From NCBI GenBank assembly GCA_930367215.1, contig OV884060.1, positions 207,393,253 to 207,457,252 of the forward strand: DNA of 64,000 nucleotides. Direction: 5' to 3'. Positions 10,379-21,413 of this stretch are shown here, one piece after another (position 1 is the stretch's first letter; the number at the start of each line of letters is the position of its first letter). Origin of the DNA: Pollenia angustigena (taxonomy: Eukaryota; Arthropoda; Insecta; Diptera; Polleniidae). The position numbers were made by a program, and so were the translations under genes. A model generated the notes under the pieces. It was given only the letters and a program-made list of their open reading frames with translations, was not told the origin of the DNA and searched no databases.

Positions 10379-11979
10379 AACAAGTAAGAGTGCTATATTC
10401 GGCTGTGCCGAATCTTATATACCCTTCACCATTTTGCGAGCAGAATACAGAGCAACTGGACAAAAACTAAATAAAACTGGTAAATATTTTTTTTTTAAAT
10501 AAGAGACAACCGGGTTTGAACTTCGCTTTTCATAAGGGCCCAGAATATATATACTTTATAGGGTGTAGGATCAATATTATAGAAATTACAGTTATATATA
10601 CCTTTTTTACCTTCGGTGAAGGGTATAAAAAGAGTAATTTTCGGGAATTCAGGGGTCTAATCACAGCATTCGATACTATCGTATCGAATAAACTATTGAA
10701 TTTTTTTGCAAACGATAGACACTGGCGTATCGAACGAAAACTCGATAAATGTAATGTCGAGTTACTCGATGTCGAATGTTATTATTTCAAATTCAATACA
10801 TTTCACACGATATCGAGTTTCAAGATACCAAAATAAATAATTTCGATGAATTTTGCTCGATATCGTATGCGGTGATTAGACCCCAGTATTTCGGTTATAA
10901 CTCATACAAATTTCCGACATTTTGGTATATAAGTCATATACATAGGAAATATGGCAGCCCTAAAATTTAGGTTTTTATAAAAATTTTGATGTTTTTTAGC
11001 CCATTTTTGGAGTATTTTGCTCATAAATTACCCATTATCTAACCGATTTGATATTTTTATATACCGACGTGTTAAGGAAGAATTTAACAATTTACTTAAG
11101 CTATATTTATATATAAACATTTATATTTACTTGTATACATATATTTTAACAAAGTTAATTATAAAAAAAGTAATTTTTGGGGATTCAGTATTTCGGTTGT
11201 AACTCTGTCATTTTTTAACCGATTTGACAGATTTATATATCTACGTGTTGAAGAAGAAATTTACCATTTACTGTAGTTATAAAGCTTGGACTCGGGGAGA
11301 TCTATGGTTCCCGAAAGTGGGTATTTAAAAAATTTTGGTCATAACTTTTTTGTATCTGAACCGATTTTCCCGAGTTTTTTATAAAATATGTTTTACTAAA
11401 AATTTCCGATATTTTGATATGTAAGTCATATCCATAGGACATATGGCAGCCCTTAAATTTAGGTTTTTATAAAATTTTTAACTTTTTTTGTACAGGAGGT
11501 ACCACGCCCACTTCTCTAATCCCGCCCACATTTTGTAGGATGGTGTGTATTGGCAACCTAAATGTGTGTACTTTATTTGGAAACTTTGGCTCTTGCCGTT
11601 CTCATGATATACAGAAATAAAAAAATACAACAACAAGGGATTTTTGGAAAAATTTTGAGGTAGTCGTGGTTTTCTGCTCATATCTCCGTCATTTTTGGAC
11701 CGATCTGGCTGAATTTCAATAGCAAACTTAAACGGAGTATATGTGACATAAATATACATCAACCTAGTCCACATCATATCTGGGGTTTTCGGAAAACCCA
11801 TTTCAACATACACACGGACAGACGGACGGACGGACAGACGGACAACCGGATTTGAACTTCGCTTTTCATAAGGACCCAGAATATATATACTTTATAGGGT
11901 GTAGGATCAATATTGTGGAACATACAAACGGAATGACAAAGTTATATATACCCTCTTACCTTCGGTGAAGGGTATAAAA
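10379..11979 (+). repeat. Hairpin-ended interspersed repeat, family C (composite)
   Basis: Starts AACAAGTAAGAGTGCTATAT with a hairpin TTCGGCTGTGCCGAA, almost the reverse complement of the family A end. Ends with a GGACGGACGGACGGACAG microsatellite, then ATACCCTCTTACCTTCGGTGAAGGGTATAAAA, a stem-loop. The same 3' stem-loop occurs once more internally near 10600-10632, so this is probably two copies joined or a short copy next to a longer one. It carries a 231-bp MITE at 10653-10883. No coding. Confidence 0.7.
10653..10883. mobile_element. 231-bp MITE, PIF/Harbinger-like, copy 1
   Basis: Terminal inverted repeats begin GGGTCTAATCAC and end GTGATTAGACCC. Flanks are CAG on both sides (10650-10652 and 10884-10886), a 3-bp CWG duplication. 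A related family C segment near 11186 reads GGATTCAGTATTTCGG without the insertion, giving the empty site. Rich in TCGATATCGAG palindromes. The second copy at 33339-33569 is inverted and has exactly the same length. Confidence 0.88.
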
Positions 11980-12559
11980 ACACTGTGCAAGAAATTTACA
12001 CTTTTATTTTGAGACAAGCTGGGCAACTGGCGTTTTAACCTTATTCGGGTACGCTGAATCCAGCGGTGCTAGCCGTTTTAAAGATTAGCTCTGGTTTTCG
12101 GGATATGCCATTATTTCGAAAATGGAGGAGGTTGCACAGCATATGTTCGATTACTCAAAAAGGCTTTAGCTTATTGAAAAAACTAAAAAAAAAACGAAAC
12201 TCCGCTATAAAATTTCCGTTAAGAAATGTAACGTTTTAGAAACATAAATTTTTTTTTTTTGGCAAAAAAAAATTATTTTTTAGCCACATTTAAAATTTTT
12301 GTTTGCTAAAAATTCATCTGTTTTACTTTTTTTTTTGGTAAAATGAGAGTAAGAATAAATAACTTTTATAAAAAGACAAAAGTACAGAATACTTCAAACC
12401 GTATTGTTAACACTAAAGTTTGCTAAAAACCGTACAAATATGAAAAAGCGGTTTCGGTTCGGTTTTGAAAATATCAAAGTCAAACTTCATACATAAACGT
12501 ATATTTTTTTTTGTATGTAATACAATTTTTTTATTTGTTTCAATTCAGGTTTTTTTATA
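11980..12559. other. Intergenic DNA without recognised features
   Basis: Mixed unique and AT-rich sequence. A moderately GC-rich stretch (12010-12130) has no open frame worth calling. Sequence around 12440 (GCGGTTTCGGTTCGGTTTT) resembles a block near 16660-16720 on the other side of the mariner. Confidence 0.4.
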
Positions 12560-12600
12560 TATCGGGTAATTTTTTAGCTATTATCTTTTTGGCACCACTG

Positions 12601-15350
12601 CACAGTGGCCGATTCGTCAGATCTAGCGTAACGAAATCGAAATTTTTGACCTTTAAATTTAACCAAAACTTGATCTCCGCCCGTTAGCTAAATGTTCATT
12701 TAGCAAATCGATAAATTCCAAATCGATAAATTTGCTATAATTGATCAACTGTGAGCTTTCGAACACAGCATATGTTTAAACAGCTGCTACAGAAATATTT
12801 TGCCGCGTTTTTACAAGTATGCAGATTGTGCTGAAAAATTGTGAAAAATAATTTTTGGGAAAATTTTAGTTGGATTTTTTATAAGTTAAAGGTATGTTAT
12901 TAAAAAAAAGTGTTATGTGTCCTGTGCAATATATGTTATAGTAGAAAATTGTGGTAGATATAAACAACTTTTTTAACTCCTTTATTGTGACCGAACTTGA
13001 ACTTCTGTAGAGTAAAACTTAGTTAGCTGGTATCGGCCGGTAAAGAGACCGTTGTGTATTGTTAATATGTTCCGTCTACTTTGCAACATGTGCTATATCT
13101 GCTGCTTGGAGTTGCTTTTGCTCACAATGTTGTAATTTTTAGGAACCATGTCGGTATGCAAACGCACCCTTTTTTCAGTGTGGCACGGTGAAAAGACGCT
13201 TTAAAAAAATTTTGCACACTGGTGGAGTTTGTTTTTTTAAATGTTATTGAGAAATCTAACTGCACTGACGAGGAGTACAACTTAATTATTAAGAAACCGA
13301 AAAATTTCTGCAAAAGGCTGACTGCAAAGTTGAGAGAATGCCGTAGGGGTCGGGAATGGTTCGAGAACAATTACAAAGTTTGGTTGGACGAAGAATTAGT
13401 CCTTGTATGTCAAAATACTAAAAATGGATTAGGAAGAAAACAAAAGGAAATTGCAGAATGCCACGCAAAACGTCAGTGTACCAAAGTTTCGGAACTAGTC
13501 GCAGGCAATACTTGTAATGAGCTTATGATAGCGACTCGCGTCAGCTTATACAAAGCTGGAAAACGAAGTAAATCGCAAGTTGTTTCAATGATAGGCACTG
13601 ATTCCGATGCGTTTAAAAAAATTAAAAGAAGTCTTGAATTAGATCAACAGCTTCCGATCAAGTATACGGCACAGGAAGCTTTGGCTTTGTATATTGATGG
13701 AGGGTTAACCAAAAACTCATATAAACTTATGCAAGCTGGTGCAAAAGCTCGAAATTGTAATATCTACCCAACAAAAGAGATGTTATCCAGATGCAAAAAG
13801 AACCGAAGAATCTTGTGCTGAAGTTCCACTGCAAGAACTGCTAGATCACACTATTAAAAGAATTGTTCAAGCCCACCCAGAGGCATTTAGTCAAATATCT
13901 GTTAATGAAGACACATATGAACATCCAACTGTGTTTTATAAATGGGGATGCGATGGGAGTTCAGGACACTCAACGTATCGGCAAAGCTTTACCAATTCTG
14001 AGAAAATTATGGTAGATGAACATTTATTTGCAGTTTGTATTGTACCACTACAAGTAGAACTGGGTAGCTGCATACTCTGGAAAAATCCGCGGCCATCATC
14101 CACTCGATATTGTCGACCTGTCCGAGATTTGATTCGTGCCGAGATTGAAAAAATTAAAGCACAAATTTTGAAACTTGAACCCACACGTCTAAGCTGTTAT
14201 CAAGTTAAACACAATTTGCAGCTTACAATTATCGACGGCAAAGTGTTTAGCGTTATTGCAGAGACTTCCTCGCAATCATGCGGTATTTGTAATGCCTCGC
14301 CTTAAATGATAAATAACCTAGATCTCATTACGAGCTTGCCGAGAAACGAAGATTTGCTTCAATTCGGACTATCGTCCTTGCATGGGTGGATTCGCTGCTT
14401 CGAGTGTATTTTACATATAGGATATAGACTACCAATCAAAAAGTGGCAGGTTCGCGGCTTAGACAAGAGCATAGTCAACCAAAGAAATGCAGAGATCCAA
14501 GGCAGATTTAAGGTTGAAATGGCTTTATTGGTGGATATCCCAATGGAAGGTTCCGGCAACACAAACAGTGGCAATACAGCTCGAAAGTTTTTTGAAAACC
14601 ACGAATTGTGTGCGAAAATAACCGGCGTAAATGCAAATCTAATTAAAAGACTTAGTGTGATTTTACGCACTTTGGCGTCAGGATATGCGGTAAATATTTG
14701 CAGTTTTCGTGAGTACGCCTTACAAACCGCAAAGATATTTGTAAATGAATATCCATGGTTCTACATGCCTAGCTCAGTACATAAGATATTGCTTCACGGA
14801 GCTGATATAATTGAATGTGTACCACTTCCTATTGGTATGATGTCGGAAGAAGCCTTGGAAGCCAGGAACAAAGATTTCAGAAATTTTCGGCTGAAGCATA
14901 CACGTAAAAGTTTGCGAATAAATATAATGGAGGATCTTATAAACTCTTTACTAATTTCTACAGATCCTTTAATAACGAGTTTATACAGAAGCCCATCCCG
15001 ATTTTCAAAAAAATACACTTCTTTAGATAGGGAGATGAAATATCTTCTTTTAGATGCTTTTGTAGTATCAGAAAAGTCCGCTTCAGACTGGAGTACTGAC
15101 TCGGAATAACTTTATTAAATACGTCTTAAAAATTAAAAATAAAAAAAATATATAAAAAAAATTTCAAATAAAAATATTAAAAAACATTTTTAAAGTTTTT
15201 CTTTTTTTAATTTTTGAAGTTTGAAAAAAAATATTTCAGTTGCTTTCTTATTGGATTTTTATTCCAGCAAAATTTTCATTTTTAGGAAAACTTTTTTATT
15301 TTTTCAGTAATTAATTTCGTTACGCTAGATCAGACAAATCGGCCACTGTG
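12601..15350 (+). mobile_element. Transib-type DNA transposon, 2,750 bp
   Basis: TIRs of 37 bp with two mismatches: left starts CACAGTGGCCGATTCGTC, right (reverse complement) CACAGTGGCCGATTTGTC. A 5-bp duplication CACTG flanks both ends (12596-12600 and 15351-15355), the duplication length known for Transib. The first seven bases, CACAGTG, equal the consensus heptamer of V(D)J recombination signals. The element carries one decayed transposase gene. It sits inside a mariner copy, and the uninterrupted mariner at ~19873 confirms the insertion point. Confidence 0.92.
13192..15109 (+). pseudogene. Transib transposase (RAG1-core homologue), disrupted
   Basis: About 640 codons in three pieces. The first open piece runs to a frameshift near 13780. 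The second reads to a TAA at 14303-14305, after CGICNASP. The third runs in the same frame as the second to 15109. Readable landmarks, by comparison with RAG1: first catalytic Asp in KWGCDGSSG (codon 13952), second Asp in TIIDGKV (14234), CxxC zinc ligands (14279 and 14288), HxxxxH ligands (14780 and 14795), and catalytic Glu in ALEARNKDFR (14858). The TAA stands where AAA (Lys) would continue the family pattern. The N-terminal start is unclear: an ATG at 13148 is in another frame and soon stops. Known role: cut-and-paste transposition with TIR recognition. The gene cannot make a full protein as it stands. Confidence 0.9.
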
Positions 15351-15428
15351 CACTGGTTAAAACAGCTGACGCATGTTTCGTGTTTTGTTTCACTGTCAAA
15401 CATCTTCAGTTTGGTCTATATTTTAACC

Positions 15429-16060
15429 ATGAATCGTCTTACAAACGAACAACGCTTGCAAATTATTAAATTTTATTATCAAAATGCGTGCTCTGTTAAG
15501 AAAGTTCATCGAGCGCTTCTTCCATTTTATTTTCAGTGTAATCGACCCACTGAAGCGGCTATTCGGGCTATTGTGACTAAATTTCGCACCAAATTTACAT
15601 TGTTGGACATTAAACCACCAACGCGCATACGCAGAGTGCGAAGTGAAGAAAATATCACAGCTGTATCGGCCAGTGTTAATGATGACCATCAATTATCGAT
15701 TCGTCGCCGTTCGCAGCAATTGGGCCTCTGTTACTCAAGAACGTGAGATGATATTCAACTTTTTTTCCCAAAATGCAAGAGCTTAACTTGCATGATATGT
15801 GGTTACAACAAGACAGTGCCACATGCCACACAGCACGCTAAACAATGGACTTATTGAGAAGCGAGTTCGGTGAACATTTTATTTCACGTTCGGGATCGGT
15901 CAATTGGCCGCCTAGATCGTGCGATTTAACGCCTTTAGGTATCATGAGATACCGGCCGAAATGTTAGAAAGAGTATGCCAAAATTGTACTAAACGGATAG
16001 ACTATTTGAGGCGCAATTTTCAAACATTAAATTATATGGACCGTACTAACGATTCAAATA
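15429..16060 (+). pseudogene. Mariner-superfamily transposase, deleted copy
   Basis: An ATG at 15429 begins MNRLTNEQRLQIIKFYYQNA, the N-terminal helix-turn-helix region of a mariner-like transposase, and stays open to 15746. A deletion at the CGTG around 15744 joins this part to the region containing LHDMWLQQDSATCHTA (second catalytic Asp). A second deletion follows the SCDLTP motif near 15936. The frame is broken in several places. Not functional. Confidence 0.82.
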
Positions 16061-16139
16061 AAGATTTCATGAATTTTTCTGAATTTTATGTGTTTTTTTT
16101 TTAACTTTCCTATAGCTCTTAATAAAAAATCACCCTATA

Positions 16140-16829
16140 TAATTATTAAGTCTATTAGAACGAAACTTTATGTATTCCTCAATCAAAGTGTTTTTTCAAG
16201 AAAGAAGTGTAAATACCGTGGGCGTCGCAATTGGCCAAATGAAAATTTTGTGCATATTATATCCAAACGGGCCTGGCCAGACCCTGTCCTATTATATATG
16301 TACTGCAGTAAATAAAATCAAAATTAAACTTATCAAAATTCATACGCAACACATGAGAATTCTTTCTTTACTGTTTTTTAGAAGACAAAATGTTCCCCGA
16401 CAAAATGTTCCTGATATAGCCATAAAACTCAATGCATATAAAAGTAGTCCCAGCCTTGCCCAGAGGTTCGTTAGTGTGAGTTTTTGCTATAGCCACAAAA
16501 CCTTCATACAAAGTACTTTTTTAGAATTTTGAAATACTTGAAATACTACATTGTTGCAAGCTGTTATGCATATAGTTTTTGTATATGAAGTTCGAGTATT
16601 ATGTATAATTTGCAATTTTTTAGGCATAACTATATTGTTAACGTAGAAGCTAAAACCGAGATTTTTTTGTCGGCTTTCGGTTTTTAGGCATTAAAAGCCG
16701 CGGTTTCGATTTCGGTTAAAACGGTTAGTTAACACAAAGTTCAACGTCAAAGGGATTTGATATATTTTTCAATACAAAATCTTTAATTTTATTAAATACT
16801 AGCTGACCCTATTAATTATTATAGTGTTA
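16140..16829. other. Unique DNA flanking the mariner
   Basis: No gene with recognisable similarity. Long open frames overlap here but lack coding-like composition. The TTTCGGTTTT-type block near 16660-16720 resembles 12430-12480. Confidence 0.35.
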
Positions 16830-16920
16830 GTCTGGGTTCACACCATGAAAGTCTTCTTGCAGAAAGTTTATGTTTATTGTTAAGAGGGAAAGATAACATG
16901 TTATGGAAAGTGAAAAAAGT
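16830..16920. mobile_element. Left half of a 133-bp-type MITE
   Basis: After TTA, the sequence GTCTGGGTTCACACCATGAAAG matches the end of the intact MITE at 59090-59222 and the similarity continues through a GAGAGGG-type middle. No matching right end is found, so the element is truncated. Confidence 0.5.
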
Positions 16921-17317
16921 GAGGGCTTAAAAAGCAAATTTGACTGATGAAATTGACGGAAATTACCAAAACTTAATTTTCTAAAAGCAAATCTTGGCTG
17001 TCAAAAATTGATGGAAAAGTAAAACTTAAATTATAATTACACACAGAATGCACATGGAACTAATTACACATGGGCTACACATGCAAGTAAAAATTACACA
17101 CAATATGTGTAATTACAAATGGATTGGCAACACTGACAACAATATAAAAAACAACATACATATATTTTGTTTTTGCAAATTTTATGCTTGTTGTCAAAAA
17201 CAGCTGATCGGCACTTTCGCCAAAATTTATTACAAAATTTTCATGGGAAAATTTGTATACATTTTTTTATTCACAAATGATGAAAATTTTTAACCAAATT
17301 TAAGAACTACATATATA

Positions 17318-17356
17318 CAAGATTCGGCACAACCGAAAACAAAAATTTTACTTGTT
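17318..17356 (-). repeat. Hairpin end of a family A/C repeat (fragment)
   Basis: Reads GATTCGGCACAACCGAAAAC then ACTTGTT, the terminal hairpin of families A and C with one mismatch in the loop. The body of the element is not recognised to its left. Confidence 0.5.
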
Positions 17357-17589
17357 AATGTAAAAACCCGCTTATTTATTGTATTATAGTCTTCGCCAGA
17401 TGACCTAAGTAGCTACTCGTAATGACAAAAATCATGAAACCTGATATTTTTAAATCCATATTGGTAAAACTATTATTTGACATTTTGTTTCAAAGAACTC
17501 GATTACAAAATGTTTAATTTTCTTCCAAAATGACGGAAACTCGTTTTTAGATTTCAATTTCCATTTTTTAAATTCCTTAAATTCTAAAA

Positions 17590-17967
17590 TGAGAGACATA
17601 GCCATATTTTTTTCGCAAATGAGAGAAAAAGCCATATTTTTCAGAAAATTGTTATGCATGGTGTAAACATTTTGTAAAAGGGAAAATCCTTAGTTATCAT
17701 TGAAAAACCTTTTTGTTTTCTTGTGACGCACGCAGGAAAACTTTATTCAGCGAAGCCACCTGACGCGTCCTATTGGAGGAAAAACCCCTAAGCACGGCCG
17801 CAGGCCGTCACGCAGAAAAACTTTAGTATGCGAAGCCAGATTTCAATACTTAACTTTAGTGTATCCGGAACTGAAATGAGAGATAAAGCCATTTTATAAT
17901 ATTGCTAATGTGAGCTAAGGCTATGATGGCTTTATCTCCCATTCGAATGAAAAAAAAGCACCCCCCA
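17590..17967 (+). mobile_element. MITE-like element D, copy 1
   Basis: Contains ATGAGAGATAAAGCCAT-type motifs at both sides and, in the middle, CACGGCCGCAGGCCGTCACG and ACGCGTCCTATTGGAGGAAA. The same order, inverted, occurs in 53346-54733, where two inserted elements split it. Comparison of the copies gives exact empty sites for those insertions. Ends near the C-run at 17960-17967. The left boundary is approximate. Confidence 0.6.
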
Positions 17968-18413
17968 ATTGTTTAACCAAACGAAAATGTCTGTGTCACG
18001 ACGGCCAAAATAATAATTGTAACTTAAAATTAAAGCAATTAAGACTCACGCGTGAATCTCTTACTCACCTCTAGTATTAATCCAACAATGAATAAACGAA
18101 AATTTTTCAGTGAGCCACTTTTCTGGAACAAACTAAAAAACATTCAGTTCAAGGCGATTTGTTACAACAAATTTTCCTTGCCAAATAATTCATTATCATA
18201 ATGAGACCAAAAGACGGACACATAACAGAAAAACAGATTAAAACAGCTCAACTCTTTTACAGATAAAACACAACAAACACAATGTGTCACACTGTGTAAA
18301 TTGCAAAAAACAGAAATCTCATATTGTTTCGATAATAAATCTTCCAGTCAAAAAGATGGGGCCATAAATTTTGAACTTAATAAAGCTTAAAAGCACAAGC
18401 GAGCTAAGTTCAG

Positions 18414-18660
18414 TTAAGTTGATATTTTTGCAGTAACAAGATTCTCTCTCACTTCTACTTTTTCTTCGTCATCATCATCAGCGGCAGCATCATCTGAGTG
18501 AATAGTTCCTAAAAGATTTTCTCTGTTACTAATTAGTTGACTAATAAATTGACTTTGTTGTTGACAAAAAAAAGAAAAGGAACAAGGTGTTCGCTGAACA
18601 ACTCCAACAACATTTTCTGCTGGAGGAATTTCATCTTCGTTTGAACTATAAACCACAAAC
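18414..18660 (-). CDS. Possible 3'-terminal coding exon, unrecognised
   Basis: On the minus strand an open stretch of about 75 codons follows a plausible acceptor (GTTTGTGGTTTATAG at the 18650 side). It encodes a polar segment with FFCQQQSQFISQLISNRENL followed by an acidic run (SDDAAADDDDEEKVEVRE), then a TAA at 18414. The codon pattern is more protein-like than the AT-rich surroundings. No domain is recognised. It could belong to a TE-borne DNA-binding protein, a host gene remnant, or chance. No start or promoter is visible. Confidence 0.3.
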
Positions 18661-18814
18661 AAAAAGACGTCATTGTTTTTAATTTATTTCCAAATATGTT
18701 TTTATAATTTTGCTGTAATTTATGGCTGCTGGAGTGTAACCGATTTTGTCTAGTTGGTATTCGAAAAAGAGAAATAAAAGTATCACATGATTTTGTTTTT
18801 TTTAATATTTCCTT

Positions 18815-19150
18815 TATGCTTTTGGCTGAATCCTGTTAAAATTCCTATAATGAGACTTTTTTCTTTTCGTATAAGACTGCCGAAGACTTTTTCTACACGT
18901 CTTATTAGTGTAATTTCTGTAGGAAATAAAAATTTGAAAACTGTAAGAATAACATAGACTCGAATTTATAAACGTTGGTACCAGATTTAGGTTTTGGAAG
19001 TACATGTAAGGCTTTAGTTTTGGCAGCAAAGCTCTTGCGTCTTGCAAGTATACGAGTTGGTTCTTAAATGTATCATATGTTAGTATGATATTCATGAATA
19101 CGACTTAAACGATCTCTTAATTCTTGAAATTCATTATAAGACTTTATTAC
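18815..19150 (-). pseudogene. Interrupted protein-like fragments upstream of the 18.4-kb exon
   Basis: On the minus strand, short coding-like segments appear in different frames: YNEFQELRDRLSRIHEYHT near 19085-19140 and, after an AG at about 18920, ITLIRRVEKVFGSLIRKEKS. Stops separate them. They lie 5' of the possible exon at 18414-18660 on the same strand and could be earlier exons or a decayed frame. An ACACAGAAAAAATAACG repeat end abuts at 19150. Confidence 0.25.
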
Positions 19151-19850
19151 ACAGAAAAAATAACGAAATGCTGACAACGAATTCTTGTAGAGGAGACAAA
19201 GTTTCCGCCTTTAGGCCTGTTCGTGCAGCATAGCGGAATACAAAACTCTGTGAGTTTTGTATTCTTTATATCTGAGGTTTAAGTATGTTCGGCAATTTTG
19301 TAGAAAATGTTAGGGCGAAAATTTTCGTGGAGTTTTGTGTCTTTATAAAGGTAATTTTTGGCTCTGTTCTAAGAAATCGTAAAAAGGGGAGAGGGCAGGG
19401 ATTAAATGTTTAGCCAAAATGTTGGCCTTGTAATCTTACAACATGTGTCAAAACACCCCAAAGCCTAAAACTTTACACAAACAGCAAAAAAATAGGAAAA
19501 TTCAAGATTGCTCTTTAACACAATTGTTTATTGTATTGGAATTGCACAGTGGGAGATTTTAGAAAAAATGGAAAAAATACTGGGTTCTGCAAACGCATAG
19601 TCCTATTGGAATAAAATTTCAGGTGGCTTTTTAGGACTTGCGTAAGAGTTAAAGTTTTGGATTTAAAGTCTATAAACATATAAGAAGAGCCATCATAGGT
19701 TCCTAAAATTGGGCACCTCGAGTATTACAAAAATTAAAAACGATCCAGAATCCTTTATTTTAGCCCGATTTTCAAAATTTGTTATCAGTGAAATGTTATA
19801 GCTGAGGGTTACAAAAAAGTTAATTGCATATTTAATCTTTTATATCGGGT
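19151..19850. other. Intergenic DNA without recognised genes
   Basis: Starts with a CACAGAAAAAATAACG repeat-end-like sequence. The rest is unique, moderately AT-rich and non-coding. Confidence 0.35.
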
Positions 19851-20955
19851 GATTTTTAAGCTATTATCTTTTCGGCAACACTGGTTTTAACAGCTGACGC
19901 ACGTTTCGTGTTTTGTTTCACTGTCAAACATCTTCAGTTTGGTCTATAATTTAACCATGAATCGTCTTACAAACGAACAACGCTTGCAAATTATTGAATT
20001 TTATTATCAAAATGCGTGCTCTGTTAAGAAAGTTCATCGCGCGCTTCTTCCATTTTCTGTTCAGTTTAATCGACCCACTGAAGCGGCTATTCGGGCTATT
20101 GTGACTAAATTTCGCACCAAATTTACATTGTTGGACATTAAACCACCAACACGCTGACGTAGATTGCGAAGTGAAGAAAATATCGCAGCTGTATCGGCCA
20201 GTGTTAATGATGACCATCAAATATCAATTCGTCGCCGTTCGCAGCAATTCGGCCTTTGTTACTCAACAACGTGGAAAATTTTGCGGAAGGATTTAGGTGT
20301 GAAGCCTTTCAAAATACAGCATGTGCAAGAATTGAAGCGAACGACCGACCGCAACGTAGAATTTGTCGCAGAATTGTCGATTTTGGAGTGAAGATCAGCC
20401 AGAAGCATTGCAAGAGCTACCAATGCATCCAGAAAAAGTCACAGTTTGGTGCGGTTTATGGCATCATTGGACCGTACTTCTTCAAAGATGATGCGAATCG
20501 TAACGTAACTGTGAATGGTGAGCGCTACCGTGAGATGATATCCAACTTTTTTTTGCCCAAAATGCAGGTGCTTGACTTGCATGACATGTCGTTTCAACAA
20601 GACGGTGCCACATGCCACACAGCACGCTTACCAATGGACTTATTGAGAGGCGAGTTCGGTGAACATTTTATTTCACGTTCGGGACCGGTAAATTGGCCGC
20701 CTAGATCGTGCGACTTAACGCCTTTAGACTATTTGTTATGGGGCTATGTTAAAGCTCATTTCTATACACACATGCCCGCTTCAATTGACGCATTGGAAGA
20801 CAACATTGATAAATATGAGATACCGGCCGAAATGTTGGAAAGAGAATGCCAAAATTGGACTTAGCGGATGGACCATTTGAGGCGCAGTCACGGTCAACAT
20901 TTGCATGAAATAATCTTCAAACATTAAATTATATGGACCGTGCTATCGATTCAAA
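19851..20955 (+). mobile_element. Mariner-superfamily element, copy 2
   Basis: Left TIR TATATCGGGTGATTTTTAAG at 19851. The right TIR is missing: similarity to copy 1 stops near 20955 after GGACCGTGCTATCGATTCAA. Not interrupted at the position where copy 1 carries Transib, so it supplies the empty site. Confidence 0.82.
19957..20863 (+). pseudogene. Mariner-superfamily transposase, inactivated
   Basis: Starts MNRLTNEQRLQIIEFYYQNA. An in-frame TGA at 20155 interrupts it; the frame then continues through the second helix-turn-helix region (SIRRRSQQFGLCYSTTWKIL). Around 20345-20390 a frameshift and a deletion remove the region with the first catalytic Asp. Later FQQDGATCHTA and PPRSCDLTPLDYLLWGY keep the second and third acidic residues with 36 residues between them. 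A family member is usually ~340 residues. Confidence 0.85.
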
Positions 20956-21025
20956 TCTCTTTTAATTAAAAAGTTGTTTTTATTTCAATTAAAAACTCGT
21001 TTTCGTTTTAGATAATCTAATTACG

Positions 21026-21240
21026 ACTAAGGCTGGGTTTTTGAGCTCTCAGTTAAACTAAGTAAAGTTAATCTGAAAACAGATTTGTGCCGCCATAACC
21101 AAGTTTGCATACAACATTTTTACGGAACTGCCTAATTTTGCTTAAAATTTTTGTCTTTAATGAAGTTATAAAAAAAATCCTTTTCAGACTACGTTAAACC
21201 AAGTTTTAACTCAATTCATATCGCAAACACCCGGCATTAG
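21026..21240. mobile_element. Probable short MITE
   Basis: The left edge CTAAGGCTGGGTTTTTGAG and right edge (reverse complement) CTAATGCCGGGTGTTTGCG are imperfect inverted repeats, and the ends converge on AGTTAAACT-type inner sequence. No clean target duplication, so boundaries are approximate. Confidence 0.4.
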
Positions 21241-21413
21241 TTAAACTATAGTCAAAACCTAAAGATCTGTAAAGGGTTTAATATTTTAGTCGTATACAGA
21301 AAGCTTGCAAAAAAACCAAATCTTTTTTCCAAAAATATACACAAATTAATATCGAAACTAAAGTTTTATACTTAAATAAAAATTGCATATGAAACTCAAA
21401 GTCTTATACATAC

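Larger units (their letters stand above)
12560..16139 (+). mobile_element. Decayed mariner-superfamily element, copy 1, split by Transib
   Basis: Left end ATATCGGGTAATTTTTTAGC at about 12560, right end AAAAAATCACCCTATAT at about 16139: imperfect inverted repeats. After removing the Transib insertion (12601-15350) and one CACTG duplicate, about 825 bp remain. The junction then reads GGCACCACTGGTTAAAACAG, matching copy 2 (GGCAACACTGGTTTTAACAG near 19873). Copy 1 is itself internally deleted, so it cannot encode a transposase. Confidence 0.85.

Noticed and set aside
13222..13224. Start of the Transib transposase at this position
   Set aside because: The codon is GTG, not ATG, and the family-like frame extends upstream to about 13192. 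The real start is lost or frame-shifted.
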